Below are positions 8,762 to 19,448 of a DNA stretch of 64,000 nucleotides, piece by piece; position 1 is the first letter of the stretch, and each line of letters starts with the position of its first letter. A program made the translations under genes and the position numbers. The notes beneath the pieces were generated by a model. That model was not told the origin of the DNA. It was given only the letters and a program-made list of their open reading frames with translations, and ran no database searches. This DNA is from Pseudomonadota bacterium (GTDB taxonomy: Bacteria > Pseudomonadota > Gammaproteobacteria > Burkholderiales > Gallionellaceae). Location of the stretch: positions 62,001 to 126,000 of the forward strand of contig JAJYLY010000004.1 of assembly GCA_021787435.1 (NCBI GenBank). The letters run 5' to 3'.

Positions 8762-9184
8762 ATGGAAGAATCCGATGAAAGCATTGCCACCTTGATTGCG
8801 GCACATCGACAAGGACCGGGCGCGCTGCTACCTGTTCTGCACGCAATCCAGGATGAGATAGGCTATATACCGGCTGATTCCGTCAAGGAAATCGCAAAGG
8901 CATTGAATCTCTCAAGCGCAGAGGTGCACGGCGTAATCACCTTCTATCACTATTTTCGCTCCGAGCCGTCCGCCTCGCCGCGTGTGGAGATATGCTGCGC
9001 AGAGTCCTGCCAGAGCATGGGATCCGAAAAGCTGCTGGCGCATGCCAAATCGGTCTGCGATGTGCATCCAGTTTATTGCTTGGGTCTTTGCGCTGCTTCC
9101 CCGGCCGCGATGATAGATGGCAAACCGTATGCGCGCTTAACGCCGGATAAATTCGATCGTATCCTCGAGAAGATCGCATCATGA
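8762..9184 (+). CDS. fdsG: NAD-dependent formate dehydrogenase, gamma subunit
   Basis: A 140-residue NuoE-like subunit that carries one [2Fe-2S] cluster in the soluble FdsABG-type complex. The four ligand cysteines lie in EICCAESCQSMG and VYCLGLCAASP. It is the first gene of the operon, and its stop overlaps the fdsB start as ATGA, implying coupled translation. The ATG at 8762 has AGTGGA just upstream. The length is slightly shorter than typical NuoE, as expected for the formate dehydrogenase version. Confidence 0.93.
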   Translation: MEESDESIATLIAAHRQGPGALLPVLHAIQDEIGYIPADSVKEIAKALNLSSAEVHGVITFYHYFRSEPSASPRVEICCAESCQSMGSEKLLAHAKSVCDVHPVYCLGLCAASPAAMIDGKPYARLTPDKFDRILEKIAS

Positions 9185-10737
9185 GCGCCGTGATTTATGT
9201 GCCAGTCGATTCAGCAGCGCTTGCTCTGGGTGCCGACGAGGTCGCATCCGCAATCGTGGAGGAGGCGGCAAAGCGCAACATTCCGGTAAAACTCGTTCGC
9301 AACGGGTCGCGCGGCATGTTCTGGCTAGAGCCCATGGTCGAGGTGCAGACGACTGAGGGGCGAATGGCTTATGGGCCAGTTTCGGCCGGGGATGTGCAGG
9401 GCCTTTTTGACACAGGATTCGAACATGGCGGACGGCATGACCTGTGCCTCGGGCTGACCGAGGAGTTATATTATCTTGAAAAGCAGGAGAGGCTGACATT
9501 CGCGCGCGTGGGCATCACGGATCCGCTTTCGCTGGACGACTATCTGGGGCATGAAGGATATAGCGGGTTGAAGAATGCCATCGCGTTTCCGTCTCAACGC
9601 ATCGTTGAAGAGGTCACCGAATCGGGCTTGAGGGGGAGAGGAGGTGCTGCATTTCCGACAGGCATCAAGTGGAATACGGTGCTGAATGCCAGGGCTGACC
9701 AGAAGTATGTCGTGTGCAATGCGGATGAGGGGGATTCCGGCACGTTTGCCGATCGCATGTTGATGGAGGGAGATCCTTATGCGCTGATTGAAGGCATGAC
9801 CATTGCCGCGCTCGCGGTGGGTGCAACGCAAGGTTATATCTACGTCCGGAGCGAGTATCCGCATGCGATAGCCACATTGAACAGGGCGATCCCTATCGCG
9901 CGAAATGCGGGATATCTTGGTCATGACATCCTGGGTTCGGGCAAGCAGTTCGATCTTGAAGTGCGCAAGGCCGCTGGTGCCTATGTGTGCGGCGAGGAAA
10001 CCGCGATGCTGGAGAGCCTGGAGGGCAGGCGGGGCATCGTGCGCGCGAAGCCGCCCTTGCCTGCGCTTTCGGGCTTATTCGGAAAGCCCACCGCGATCAA
10101 CAACGTGATTTCGCTTGCCACCGTGCCCGTGATACTGGCGCGCGGCGCCCAATTCTATAGGGACTACGGCATGGGACGCTCGCGCGGGACGCTGCCTTTT
10201 CAGCTTGCTGGTAACATCAGGCAAGGTGGGCTAATAGAGAAGGCCTTCGGCGTGACATTGCGCGAGATACTTTATGACTTCGGCGGAGGCTCTGCCTCGG
10301 GCCGCCCGATCAAGGCGGTGCAGGTTGGCGGCCCGCTGGGTTCCTATCTGCCAGAATCGCAGTGGGACATCGCGATGGACTATGAGGAGTACTCGGCCAT
10401 CTGGGCGGTTTTAGGCCACGGCGGCATCGTGGTGCACGATGACATGGCAGACCTTGCGAGGCTTGCGCGCTATGCAATGGATTTCTGCGCGATCGAATCC
10501 TGCGGCAAATGCACGCCCTGCCGCATCGGTTCCGTGCGCGGCGTGGAGGTGATGGACAAAATCATCGCTGATCAGGAGAGGGCTAAGCAGGTCGCGCTGT
10601 TGCATGATTTGTGCGAGACGATGCTGAACGGATCGATGTGCGCGATGGGTGGCATGACCCCGTATCCCGTGCTGTCGGCCCTGAAACATTTTCCTCGGGA
10701 TTTCGGGATGGATGATGCAGGAGATAGACATGCTTGA
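9181..10737 (+). CDS. fdsB: NAD-dependent formate dehydrogenase, beta subunit
   Basis: A 518-residue NuoF-like flavoprotein that passes electrons from the iron-sulfur chain to NAD+. An N-terminal thioredoxin-like region (about 1-100) precedes the FMN/NADH domain with GRGGAAFPTG and GAYVCGEETAMLESL. The [4Fe-4S] ligands are in ESCGKCTPCRIG. It overlaps fdsG by four bases and fdsA by eight (ATGCTTGA). The NADH-reducing subunit makes this complex a source of reducing power from formate. Confidence 0.95.
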   Translation: MSAVIYVPVDSAALALGADEVASAIVEEAAKRNIPVKLVRNGSRGMFWLEPMVEVQTTEGRMAYGPVSAGDVQGLFDTGFEHGGRHDLCLGLTEELYYLEKQERLTFARVGITDPLSLDDYLGHEGYSGLKNAIAFPSQRIVEEVTESGLRGRGGAAFPTGIKWNTVLNARADQKYVVCNADEGDSGTFADRMLMEGDPYALIEGMTIAALAVGATQGYIYVRSEYPHAIATLNRAIPIARNAGYLGHDILGSGKQFDLEVRKAAGAYVCGEETAMLESLEGRRGIVRAKPPLPALSGLFGKPTAINNVISLATVPVILARGAQFYRDYGMGRSRGTLPFQLAGNIRQGGLIEKAFGVTLREILYDFGGGSASGRPIKAVQVGGPLGSYLPESQWDIAMDYEEYSAIWAVLGHGGIVVHDDMADLARLARYAMDFCAIESCGKCTPCRIGSVRGVEVMDKIIADQERAKQVALLHDLCETMLNGSMCAMGGMTPYPVLSALKHFPRDFGMDDAGDRHA

Positions 10738-13555
10738 ACACGACTATGGCACGCCAGCTCGCATCAGCGAGACGGAGGTCACGCTCGAAATAGACGGCAT
10801 GCAGGTATGCGTGCCGCAGGGCACATCCATTATGCGCGCCGCTGCTCTTTGCGGAATCAATGTGCCCAAGCTTTGCGCAACAGACAGCCTTGAACCGTTC
10901 GGTTCATGCCGGCTGTGCCTTGTCGAGATCGAGGGGAGACGCGGCTATCCTGCATCGTGCACCACGCTGGTCGAACCTGGCATGAAGGTGCGCTCCCAGT
11001 CCGAGAAATTGCAGGTGCTGCGCAAGGGGGTGATGGAGCTCTACATTTCCGATCATCCGCTGGACTGTCTGACCTGCTCTGCAAACGGTGACTGCGAACT
11101 CCAGGACATGGCAGGGCAGACCGGCTTGCGCGAAGTTCGCTACGGTTTCGAAGGCAGGAACCATCTGGCTTCCAGCAAGGACGAATCGAATCCCTATTTT
11201 GTATATGACCCATCCAAGTGCATCGTATGCAACCGTTGCGTGCGCGCCTGCGAAGAGATACAGGGCTCCTACGCGCTGACGATCACAGGTCGCGGCTTCG
11301 AATCCCGTGTATATGCAGGAAAGAGCTTCATGGAGTCCGACTGCGTCTCCTGCGGCGCCTGTGTTCAGGCATGCCCAACTGCGACTCTGCAGGAAAAATC
11401 CGTGATCGAGAAGGGACTACCGGAACATGGCGTAGTGACCACTTGCGCCTATTGTGGCGTGGGATGCGCATTCATCGCCGAGATGAAGGGCGATGAAGTG
11501 GTGCGCATGGTGCCCTATAAGCACGGCCAGGCCAATGAGGGCCATTCCTGCGTGAAAGGACGTTTCGCATGGGGCTATGCAACGCACAAGGATCGCATTC
11601 TGAAGCCGATGATACGAAGCCGGATCACAGACCCATGGCGCGAGGTGAGCTGGGACGAGGCGCTCGACTATGCCGCTTCTGAATTCAGGCGCATACAGGA
11701 GCAGCATGGAAAAAACGCGGTGGGCGGCATCGTCTCTTCGCGCTGCACCAATGAGGAAGGCTATCTGGTGCAGAAGTTGGTGCGCGCCGCATTCGGCAAC
11801 AACAATGTCGATACCTGCGCGCGCGTGTGCCATTCTCCCACCGGCTACGGATTGAAGCAGACGTTGGGCGAATCTGCAGGAACGCAGACCTTCAAGTCAG
11901 TCGAGCATAGCGATGTCATCGTGGTGATAGGCGCGAATCCCACGGATGCGCATCCGGTGTTTGCCGCGCGCATGAAGAAGCGCTTGAAGACCGGAGCCAA
12001 ACTGATCGTGATCGATCCGCGCAAGATAGAGTTGGTGGATGCGCCACATGTCAGGGCGGACTTTCACCTGCAGCTCAAACCTGGCACCAATGTGGCGATA
12101 CTGTCGGCGCTGGCTCATGTGATCGTCAACGAAGACCTTGTGGCTCATGAATTCATCAGGCAACGCTGCGAGGAAAAAGCCTTTTTGCAGTGGCGCGATT
12201 TCGTCTCACTGCCCGAGAATTCGCCCGAAGCGATGCAGGAGGTCACGGGCGTGCCGGCAAGTCTGGTGCGCGCTGCTGCGCGCTTGTATGCGACAGGGGG
12301 CAATGCGGCAATCTATTATGGTCTGGGAGTGACCGAGCATGCGCAGGGTTCCACTGCAGTGATGGCGATCGCGAACCTGGCGATGGCGACCGGCAACATA
12401 GGCAGGGAGGGAGTTGGGGTCAATCCGCTCAGGGGGCAGAACAACGTGCAGGGCTCGTGCGACATCGGTTCTTTCCCGCACGAGTTGCCGGGTTACCGCC
12501 ATGTGTCCGATACCACCACGCGCCAGCTTTTCGAGGCTGCCTGGGGAGTGCATGTCCAGTCTGAACCTGGGCTGCGCATCCCAAACATGTTTGATGCAGC
12601 CCTTGATGGCAGCTTCAAGGGGCTCTACTGCCAGGGCGAAGACATCGTCCAGTCCGACCCCAACACCATGCACGTCGCCGAAGCGCTCTCCGCGATGGAA
12701 TGCATCGTGGTGCAGGACATCTTCCTGAACGAAACCGCGATGTATGCGCATGTGTTCCTGCCAGGCTCGTCCTTTCTAGAGAAGGACGGCACATTCACCA
12801 ACGCGGAGCGACGCATATCCCGGGTGCGCAAGGTGATGTCTCCCAGAGCCGGGCTGGCCGATTGGGAGGTGACCATGCGGCTTTCAAGACGCCTTGGCTA
12901 TCCCATGGATTATCGTCATCCATCCGAGATCATGGACGAGATAGCGCGGCTCACCCCGACTTTCCACGGTGTCAGTTATGAAAAGCTGGATAGGCTGGGT
13001 AGCATACAATGGCCGTGCAACGACGATGTGCCTTATGGAACGCCCATCATGCACGTTGGTCATTTCGTACGCGGCCTGGGGAAATTCATTATCACCAAAT
13101 ATGTCGCGACCGACGAGAAGGTCACGAAGAGATTCCCGTTGATTCTGACCACGGGCCGCATCCTCTCTCAATACAACGTAGGCGCTCAGACGAGACGCAC
13201 CGAGAACGTGCAGTGGCATGAAGAGGATGTGCTTGAGATCCACCCGCACGATGCGGAGGACCGCGGCATTCTCGATGGCGGCTGGGTAGAGATACAGAGC
13301 CGGTCAGGTGAAACAGTGCTACGCGCAAAATTCTCGGAGCGCATGCAGCCCGGTATCGTCTACACGACTTTCCATTTTCCGGAATCGGGCGCGAATGTGA
13401 TCACTACGGAAAACTCGGACTGGGCGACCAACTGCCCGGAATACAAGGTGACTGCAGTGGAGGTGAAACCCGCATCGGAGCCTTCATCATGGCAGAAGAC
13501 ATATAATCGATTCAGGAAGGCGCAGCATGAACTGCTCAGATCACCCGGTGCTTGA
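10730..13555 (+). CDS. fdsA: NAD-dependent formate dehydrogenase, alpha (molybdenum catalytic) subunit
   Basis: Catalytic subunit of about 941 residues that oxidises formate to CO2 at a Mo-bis-MGD centre. The N-terminus carries a [2Fe-2S] ferredoxin domain (CGINVPKLC, GSCRLC), a His-containing cluster segment (HPLDCLTCSANGDCELQ), and two ferredoxin-like four-Cys groups (CIVCNRCVRAC, CVSCGACVQAC). The molybdopterin domain starts with TTCAYCGVGC. The active-site CARVCHSPTGYG supplies a Cys-His pair (Cys near residue 367); it is a cysteine, not selenocysteine, enzyme. The ATG at 10730 has AGGAGA 7 bases upstream and is preferred over the one at 10712. Confidence 0.96.
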   Translation: MLEHDYGTPARISETEVTLEIDGMQVCVPQGTSIMRAAALCGINVPKLCATDSLEPFGSCRLCLVEIEGRRGYPASCTTLVEPGMKVRSQSEKLQVLRKGVMELYISDHPLDCLTCSANGDCELQDMAGQTGLREVRYGFEGRNHLASSKDESNPYFVYDPSKCIVCNRCVRACEEIQGSYALTITGRGFESRVYAGKSFMESDCVSCGACVQACPTATLQEKSVIEKGLPEHGVVTTCAYCGVGCAFIAEMKGDEVVRMVPYKHGQANEGHSCVKGRFAWGYATHKDRILKPMIRSRITDPWREVSWDEALDYAASEFRRIQEQHGKNAVGGIVSSRCTNEEGYLVQKLVRAAFGNNNVDTCARVCHSPTGYGLKQTLGESAGTQTFKSVEHSDVIVVIGANPTDAHPVFAARMKKRLKTGAKLIVIDPRKIELVDAPHVRADFHLQLKPGTNVAILSALAHVIVNEDLVAHEFIRQRCEEKAFLQWRDFVSLPENSPEAMQEVTGVPASLVRAAARLYATGGNAAIYYGLGVTEHAQGSTAVMAIANLAMATGNIGREGVGVNPLRGQNNVQGSCDIGSFPHELPGYRHVSDTTTRQLFEAAWGVHVQSEPGLRIPNMFDAALDGSFKGLYCQGEDIVQSDPNTMHVAEALSAMECIVVQDIFLNETAMYAHVFLPGSSFLEKDGTFTNAERRISRVRKVMSPRAGLADWEVTMRLSRRLGYPMDYRHPSEIMDEIARLTPTFHGVSYEKLDRLGSIQWPCNDDVPYGTPIMHVGHFVRGLGKFIITKYVATDEKVTKRFPLILTTGRILSQYNVGAQTRRTENVQWHEEDVLEIHPHDAEDRGILDGGWVEIQSRSGETVLRAKFSERMQPGIVYTTFHFPESGANVITTENSDWATNCPEYKVTAVEVKPASEPSSWQKTYNRFRKAQHELLRSPGA

Positions 13556-14348
13556 GCAAGCACCAGTTGTTTCTAGTCACATCCTGCGCTGGCGCAATTC
13601 GCGGTGGGCGCACGAACAGGACAGCCTCGCAGTGGAATTGCCAATCGCGCTCGAATTCAACGGCATCTCGCATGCGGTCATGCTGGCAACCCCGAGTGAC
13701 CTAGAAAGTTTTGCTCTGGGCTTCGCATTGAGCGAAAGCATCGTTGATCACCGCCTCGAATTTCGCGGTGCGGAAGTCGAGGAGAGCAAGGCCGGCATCA
13801 CTGTACACTGTGAGATATCCAACAATGCCTTCGTGCGCCTGAAGCAGCGCAGGAGAAATATGGCCGGTCGCACGGGCTGCGGGCTTTGCGGTGTGGAAAG
13901 CTTGGGGCAGGTCTTAAGACCATTGCCGCTCGTGCAGCATGCCGCTCCCGTATCGGTGTCAGCCATTCGTTCAGCCTTGCAATCGCTGTCATCGATGCAG
14001 CCGCTCGCCAATCTGACCGGAGGCATGCATGCTGCAGCTTGGAGCGCGCTTGATGGACGGTTGCAGCATGTCGCTGAGGATGTCGGCAGGCACAACGCGC
14101 TGGACAAACTGATTGGAAAGATGGTTGGACAGGGGCTGGATTTCAGCGCAGGCTTCTTGCTGATCACGAGCCGCGCAAGCGTCGAAATGGTGCAGAAGGC
14201 AGCAGCGCTGGGGATATCATTGATGGTTGCGATATCTGCGCCGACCTCGCTTGCGGTGGAGACCGCAGAGGCTTTGGGCGTGACGCTCGTTGCATTCGCC
14301 AGAGGCGACGAGTTCGTGGCCTATGCTCACGCCGGCTGGATATCGTGA
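13527..14348 (+). CDS. fdhD: Formate dehydrogenase sulfurtransferase FdhD
   Basis: A 273-residue protein that transfers sulfur from a cysteine desulfurase to the molybdenum cofactor, which is needed for formate dehydrogenase activity. The conserved GRTGCGLCGVESL motif gives the CxxC pair, and the C-terminal LLITSRASVEMVQKA region is typical. It overlaps the end of fdsA by 29 bases, with AGGAAGG upstream of the ATG at 13527. Its place inside the operon ensures co-production with its client. Confidence 0.95.
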   Translation: MNCSDHPVLEQAPVVSSHILRWRNSRWAHEQDSLAVELPIALEFNGISHAVMLATPSDLESFALGFALSESIVDHRLEFRGAEVEESKAGITVHCEISNNAFVRLKQRRRNMAGRTGCGLCGVESLGQVLRPLPLVQHAAPVSVSAIRSALQSLSSMQPLANLTGGMHAAAWSALDGRLQHVAEDVGRHNALDKLIGKMVGQGLDFSAGFLLITSRASVEMVQKAAALGISLMVAISAPTSLAVETAEALGVTLVAFARGDEFVAYAHAGWIS

Positions 14349-14355
14349 GGTAACC

Positions 14356-14589
14356 ATGGACATGCAGAACCTGATACACATGGCCAATCAGATAGGCGAC
14401 TTCTTCGAGACAGTTCCTGACAGGGAAGAGGCGCTTTCCGGCATCGTCAACCATATCCGGAATTTCTGGGAACCGCGCATGCGCCTGCAGTTGCTCGAGC
14501 ACGTGGATGCCCAAAGCGGAGCTGGCCTGAAATCCGTCGTGCTGGAAGCCCTCCGCCTCCATCGCGGCGATTTGCTTTTACATGACTAA
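14356..14589 (+). CDS. fdsD: NAD-dependent formate dehydrogenase, delta subunit
   Basis: A 77-residue protein matching the small FdsD subunit, which associates with the FdsABG complex and is thought to help maturation or stability. MANQIGDFFE near the N-terminus and the HIRNFWEPRMR segment are typical. The start at 14356 follows GTGAGG by about 5 bases; a longer in-frame extension upstream would run back into fdhD and is rejected. It ends the enzyme part of the operon. Confidence 0.9.
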   Translation: MDMQNLIHMANQIGDFFETVPDREEALSGIVNHIRNFWEPRMRLQLLEHVDAQSGAGLKSVVLEALRLHRGDLLLHD

Positions 14590-14658
14590 GGAGACTGACC
14601 TGACATATAAAAATGCACCAAATAATAACGAAAACGCAATGATCAGGAGGAGAACGAC

Positions 14659-16326
14659 ATGTCTGAAAGCACCATGTTTGCACCAAATTCATCAAACAAC
14701 AAGTTCGCAAGAGCATCATCGGGATGGCTTGCAAAGGAACGCACCATCGCCAACGCAAGCTTCAACCGCTGGCTGGTTCCTCCTGCAGCGCTCGCGATAC
14801 ATCTTTGCATAGGCATGGCCTATGGTTTCTCCGTATTCTGGCTGCCGATGACCAAGCTCCTGGGTGATGCGCAGGCTACCTGCTCAGAGCAGTCGTGGAT
14901 GGCCGAGCTCTTCACGACGCAGTGCAACTGGTCCGTACCCGCAGTCAGCCTCACCTTCACACTCTTCATCTTCATGCTTGGCGTGTCGGCAGCGCTTTGG
15001 GGCGGGTGGCTCGAACATGCCGGCCCGCGCAAGTCTGGATTCATCGCTGCCGCCTGCTGGGGTGGCGGCATGGTGCTGGGCGGCGTGGGTGTGATGGTGC
15101 ACCAGCTCTGGCTGGTCTGGTTAGGCTGCGGCATCATGGGCGGGATCGGTCAGGGCTTGGGTTATATCACGCCGGTTTCCACACTGATCAAGTGGTTTCC
15201 GGATCGCCGGGGCATGGCGACCGGCATGGCCATCATGGGATATGGCGGCGGCGCGATGATAGGTGCGCCGATCGCAGTCGCACTGATGAAGCACTTCGGC
15301 GGCGCAGGGCAGGGCGTCGCATTCACGCTGATCGCGATGGGACTGCTCTACTTCGTCGTCATGACGCTGGGCGCATTCGGTTTCCGCATTTCCCCTGCAG
15401 GCTGGGGGCCTGAAGGTTGGTCGCCTGACGCAAGTCAGTCCAAGGCTATGGTTACGAACAAGCATGTGCACCTTTCTCGCGCCTGGAAGACCCCACAGTT
15501 TTGGCTGATCTGGTGCGTACTCTGCCTGAACGTGAGCGCGGGCATAGGTGTGATCGGCATGGCTTCTCCAATGCTTCAGGATATTTTCGGCCCGCTGTTA
15601 GTCGGGGCGTCGAGCGGTGAAACGGTCACGACAGTGCAAAAGGCAGCCATCGCTGCGGCGGCAGCGGGCCTCGTGGGCCTGATCAGTCTGTTCAATAGCC
15701 TGGGACGTTTCTTCTGGGCTTCGGTGTCCGACTGGATAGGGCGCAAGAATACCTATTACATATTCTTCACCTTGGGCATACTGCTCTACTGCCTGATGCC
15801 GACACTTGGACACATGGGCGCTGCCGGTCTTTTCGTGCTGGTGGTCTGCGTGATCCTGACCATGTATGGCGGCGGTTTTGCGACGGTGCCTGCCTATCTT
15901 GCGGATATCTTCGGCACACAGATGGTGGGCGCGATCCACGGCAGGCTGCTCACGGCATGGTCAGTTGCCGGCATCATTGGCCCGGTGCTGATCGCCAACT
16001 TGCGCGAAGCGCAACTGAAAGCGGGGGTGCCCAAGAATCTGGTCTATGACCACACCATGTACATACTCGCAGGGCTTTTGGTTGCAGGCTTCGTCTGCAA
16101 CATGCTGATCAAACCTGTGGATGCAAAGCATTTCATGACCGATGAGGAACTGGCAGAGGAGCAGGCGCTGGCCCATCAGACCAGAGTCACGGCGAAGGAT
16201 GCGATAACGGCCGCCAAGGGAAGTTTCGGCATCAGGGGGTTGCTTGCCTGGCTTGCCGTCGGCGTGCCGTTTCTGATCGGCGTGTGGATCGCGCTGGACA
16301 AGGCCATGGTACTTTTCTCGCATTAG
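14659..16326 (+). CDS. OFA-family major facilitator (oxalate/formate-type) transporter
   Basis: A 555-residue inner-membrane protein with about 12 transmembrane helices and the MFS loop motif RFFWASVSDWIGRKN. It fits the oxalate:formate antiporter (OFA) family, with IKWFPDRRGMATGMA typical of that family. A strong AGGAGG lies upstream of the ATG. It follows fdsD by 69 bases in the same direction, so formate uptake or exchange is the natural reading. The N-terminus has a 40-residue soluble tail, and the C-terminal tail before the last helix is longer than usual. Confidence 0.85.
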   Translation: MSESTMFAPNSSNNKFARASSGWLAKERTIANASFNRWLVPPAALAIHLCIGMAYGFSVFWLPMTKLLGDAQATCSEQSWMAELFTTQCNWSVPAVSLTFTLFIFMLGVSAALWGGWLEHAGPRKSGFIAAACWGGGMVLGGVGVMVHQLWLVWLGCGIMGGIGQGLGYITPVSTLIKWFPDRRGMATGMAIMGYGGGAMIGAPIAVALMKHFGGAGQGVAFTLIAMGLLYFVVMTLGAFGFRISPAGWGPEGWSPDASQSKAMVTNKHVHLSRAWKTPQFWLIWCVLCLNVSAGIGVIGMASPMLQDIFGPLLVGASSGETVTTVQKAAIAAAAAGLVGLISLFNSLGRFFWASVSDWIGRKNTYYIFFTLGILLYCLMPTLGHMGAAGLFVLVVCVILTMYGGGFATVPAYLADIFGTQMVGAIHGRLLTAWSVAGIIGPVLIANLREAQLKAGVPKNLVYDHTMYILAGLLVAGFVCNMLIKPVDAKHFMTDEELAEEQALAHQTRVTAKDAITAAKGSFGIRGLLAWLAVGVPFLIGVWIALDKAMVLFSH

Positions 16327-16346
16327 GCCGTGATGCAGCAAGGCGA

Positions 16347-18878
16347 TCACAGCAACTTCTTGAGCTGGTAGAGTTTTTCCAGTGCGTCTTTGGGGCTTAG
16401 CTCATCGGGCTGGATGCTGCGCAAAGCGTCGAGAAGCGGATGCTCTTCTGGCTCATCGGAAATCCTTTGGTCGAAAAGATCGCCCTGAGGGCTCATTGCG
16501 GCGCTGTTCTGTTCCAGCAGACGCAGCTGTTTCTTGGCAGCCTTGATGACCTCCAGCGGCACGCCTGCCAGGGCTGCGACCTGCAGCCCGTAGCTTTGGC
16601 TGGCCGCGCCCTCGTTGACGGAATGCAGAAACACGATGCTGTGTTGATGCTCGATAGCGGAAAGATGCACATTGGCAAGCTTAGGATATTGTTCCGAAAG
16701 CCTAGTCAGTTCGAAGTAATGTGTGGCGAACAGTGTATAGCTTCCATTTTTTTCCAGCAGATGGCAGGCGATCGCATGGGCCAATGCCAGACCATCGAAA
16801 GTCGATGTGCCGCGTCCGATCTCGTCCACCAGCACTAGGCTTTTGTTTGTGGCGTTGTTGAGGATGTTGGCTGCCTCGGTCATCTCGACCATGAAGGTGG
16901 AGCGGCCGCTTGCCAGATCGTCGGATGCGCCGATGCGCGTGAATATTCGGTCGATCTGGCCAAGAATAGCAGTTTTAGCCGGGACGAAACAGCCGACATG
17001 GGAGAGCAGTGCGATGATCGCGACCTGACGCATGTAGGTGGACTTGCCGCCCATGTTGGGGCCCGTGATCAGCAGCATGCGGCGCTTGTCATGAAGCTCG
17101 GTGTCGTTCGGAGTGAAGCGTTCAACCTGAGCTTCCACGACCGGATGGCGGCCCTCTTCAATGCGTATCGTTTCGTCATCTGAGAACTGCGGCGCGCAGA
17201 AATCGAGCGTTGCGGCGCGCTCGCTGAAGGTCGAGAGCACGTCGAGTTCAGCGATGGCTGCTGCGATGCGTTGCAGTTCAGGCACGAAGGGGGAGAGATT
17301 TTCGAGCAGCTGGTCGTAGAGAAATTTTTCGCGAGCAAGCGCCCGCTCGTTGGCTGACAGCGCCTTGTCCTCGAAGGCTTTCAGTTCTGGTGTGATATAA
17401 CGCTCGGCGTTTTTCAGTGTCTGGCGGCGGCGGTAGTCGTCCGGCACATGTACGCTCTGCGCGGCGGAGACCTCAATATAAAAACCATGTACGCGGTTAT
17501 ATTCGACTTTCAGTGTGGTGATGCCGGTGCGTGTTCGTTCGCGGGTCTCAAGCGCCAGCAGAAAATCTCCGCAGTTGTTCTGGATGCCGCGCAGCTCGTC
17601 CAGTTCCATATCGAAGCCGTCTGCGATCACTCCGCCTTCGCGCAATATGGAGGAAGGTTCGGAGCGCAGCGATTTTAACAGCATGTCAGAGAGGCTTTCA
17701 TCTGCCTTCAATGCCTCCGACAGGCTTTGCAAAAGCGGCGAATCGCAATTGGTCAGCGTTTGCAGTTGAGGCAGGTTCAGGAGCGTGTCGCGCAGGCCTG
17801 ACAGGTCGCGTGGTCTTGCGCTCTTTAAAGCTATGCGCGCGGTGATGCGTTCCACGTCCGCGCAGGATTTGAGGCGCTCGTGTACCGTGTGAAACAAGCC
17901 TGAGAGCTTTTCCACCGCGTCCAGCCTGCCGCGCAGTATGTTACGGTCGCGCAGAGGATGGTGCAGGAAGTGCGCAAGTTTTCGGCTGCCCATGTTGGTA
18001 GCACAGGTGTCAAGCAACGAGAGCAGCGTGGGGGAAACTTCGCCGCGCAGCGTCTGGGTGATTTCCAGATTGCGGCGCGTTGCAGCATCCATCACGACAT
18101 GCTGATCTTCGCGATAGACCTGCAGGCTCTGGATGTGGCTCATGGCCTGGCCCTGCGTCAACTTTGCGTAGCTCAGCAATGCGCCGGCAGCCTCGAGACC
18201 GACCGTGAAATCGTCGCAGCCGAATCCGGCCAGGTCCAGCGTTGCAAACTGCTGGCATAACAGGCGGCGCGCTATGTCCAGTTCAAAATGCCAAGCGGGA
18301 AGCTGCTTCGAAGCTGCGCGGCTGCTGTCTGGCAGGCGGACATTTTCTGCATGCAGTATCTCGGAAGGTTGGAGCCGCTCGAGTTCGGCGGCCAGATGAT
18401 CCACCGTCGTCTCAGAGACCTGAAACCGCCCGGATGCCAGGTTCAGCCAGGCAAGACCCAGCTTGCTGTTTTGCTGATGCAGGCAAAGCAGAAGACTGTC
18501 GCGTTTTTCTTCGAGCAGCGCGGAGTCGGTGAGGGTGCCGGGCGTGACGATGCGCATGACCTTGCGCTCTACCGGTCCTTTGCTGGTTGCAGGGTCGCCT
18601 GTCTGCTCGCAGATTGCAACCGATTCTCCAAACTTCACAAGGCGTGCGAGATATTGTTCGGCAGCGTGATAGGGCACGCCTGCCATCTTGATGGGCTGGC
18701 CGTTGGAGGTGCCGCGCTGGGTCAGAGTGATGTCCAGCAGTTTTGCCGCGCGCACTGCATCATCGAAAAACAGCTCGTAAAAATCGCCCATCCGGTAGAA
18801 CAGCAGCGCGTCGGGATGCTCCGCTTTGATGCGCAGATACTGCTGCATCATCGGTGTGTGTTTTTCTGTGTTGGTCAT
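16347..18878 (-). CDS. mutS: DNA mismatch repair protein MutS
   Basis: An 843-residue mismatch-recognition ATPase. The N-terminal mismatch-binding segment is [17 protein letters not shown] (Phe-x-Glu wedge type), and the ATPase has Walker [14 protein letters not shown] and [12 protein letters not shown]. The C-terminal [16 protein letters not shown] matches the dimer/clamp region. The frame is open to 18944, but the family start is [15 protein letters not shown], so I place the start at 18878. It converges on the OFA transporter with a 20-bp gap. No mutL is nearby. Confidence 0.96.
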   Translation of the reverse strand: MTNTEKHTPMMQQYLRIKAEHPDALLFYRMGDFYELFFDDAVRAAKLLDITLTQRGTSNGQPIKMAGVPYHAAEQYLARLVKFGESVAICEQTGDPATSKGPVERKVMRIVTPGTLTDSALLEEKRDSLLLCLHQQNSKLGLAWLNLASGRFQVSETTVDHLAAELERLQPSEILHAENVRLPDSSRAASKQLPAWHFELDIARRLLCQQFATLDLAGFGCDDFTVGLEAAGALLSYAKLTQGQAMSHIQSLQVYREDQHVVMDAATRRNLEITQTLRGEVSPTLLSLLDTCATNMGSRKLAHFLHHPLRDRNILRGRLDAVEKLSGLFHTVHERLKSCADVERITARIALKSARPRDLSGLRDTLLNLPQLQTLTNCDSPLLQSLSEALKADESLSDMLLKSLRSEPSSILREGGVIADGFDMELDELRGIQNNCGDFLLALETRERTRTGITTLKVEYNRVHGFYIEVSAAQSVHVPDDYRRRQTLKNAERYITPELKAFEDKALSANERALAREKFLYDQLLENLSPFVPELQRIAAAIAELDVLSTFSERAATLDFCAPQFSDDETIRIEEGRHPVVEAQVERFTPNDTELHDKRRMLLITGPNMGGKSTYMRQVAIIALLSHVGCFVPAKTAILGQIDRIFTRIGASDDLASGRSTFMVEMTEAANILNNATNKSLVLVDEIGRGTSTFDGLALAHAIACHLLEKNGSYTLFATHYFELTRLSEQYPKLANVHLSAIEHQHSIVFLHSVNEGAASQSYGLQVAALAGVPLEVIKAAKKQLRLLEQNSAAMSPQGDLFDQRISDEPEEHPLLDALRSIQPDELSPKDALEKLYQLKKLL

Positions 18879-19448
18879 CGCTTCAAGGTTCGTTGTCTTA
18901 GGGAATGATCTGCCAGGTGTCAAGGCCGAAGAGGGGGCTGACAAAATGAGGAGGGTCGATCAGCGTCTCATGCGAATACTACGCAACGGACTGAAATTAT
19001 GCAACGAAGAACGGGCGTCAGCTCCTTCAGACAGCCAGCTCAAAACAGCCCAAATGAACAGGAATAATCCTATGACATTCTTCCGGCATACTGAAAAATT
19101 CAGCGCTGACAGAAGTCAAGCTGGTGTTCAGGAAACAGGCTGGTGATTATCTGGCAAGCCTTGGGGCGCTGGGCAATGATGTTGTGACCTTTACGGGTGC
19201 GTCAGGTCGAAAGCGGAAGAAGCCAGATGGAGACAGCCATCGTTCACTTATGGCGCGCTTTCCCGGGCTCGTGGGCGGCGTTGAACGCATCGCAAGCGGT
19301 CACATCAGACGCAAGCCTCGCCAATATCCTTGTCAAAAGCGAAACTGAAGTGGGCGAAGTCGTCAGTTCACTGAGTCTGTCGCCTATATTAATGACTGCT
19401 GAGTAAGTAATGAAAAATACTGTCTAATTAAGCGAAACAACCCTTCTC
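18879..19448. other. 570-bp stretch without a recognisable gene
   Basis: Between the mutS start and the end of the CBS protein gene there are only short, overlapping open frames on the plus strand (for example 19124-19348 and 19197-19406). Neither has a good ribosome site or a family signature. The reading pattern, with sensible-looking amino-acid runs switching frame, suggests a decayed gene, but I could not name it. No hairpin with a T-run was seen. Confidence 0.45.
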
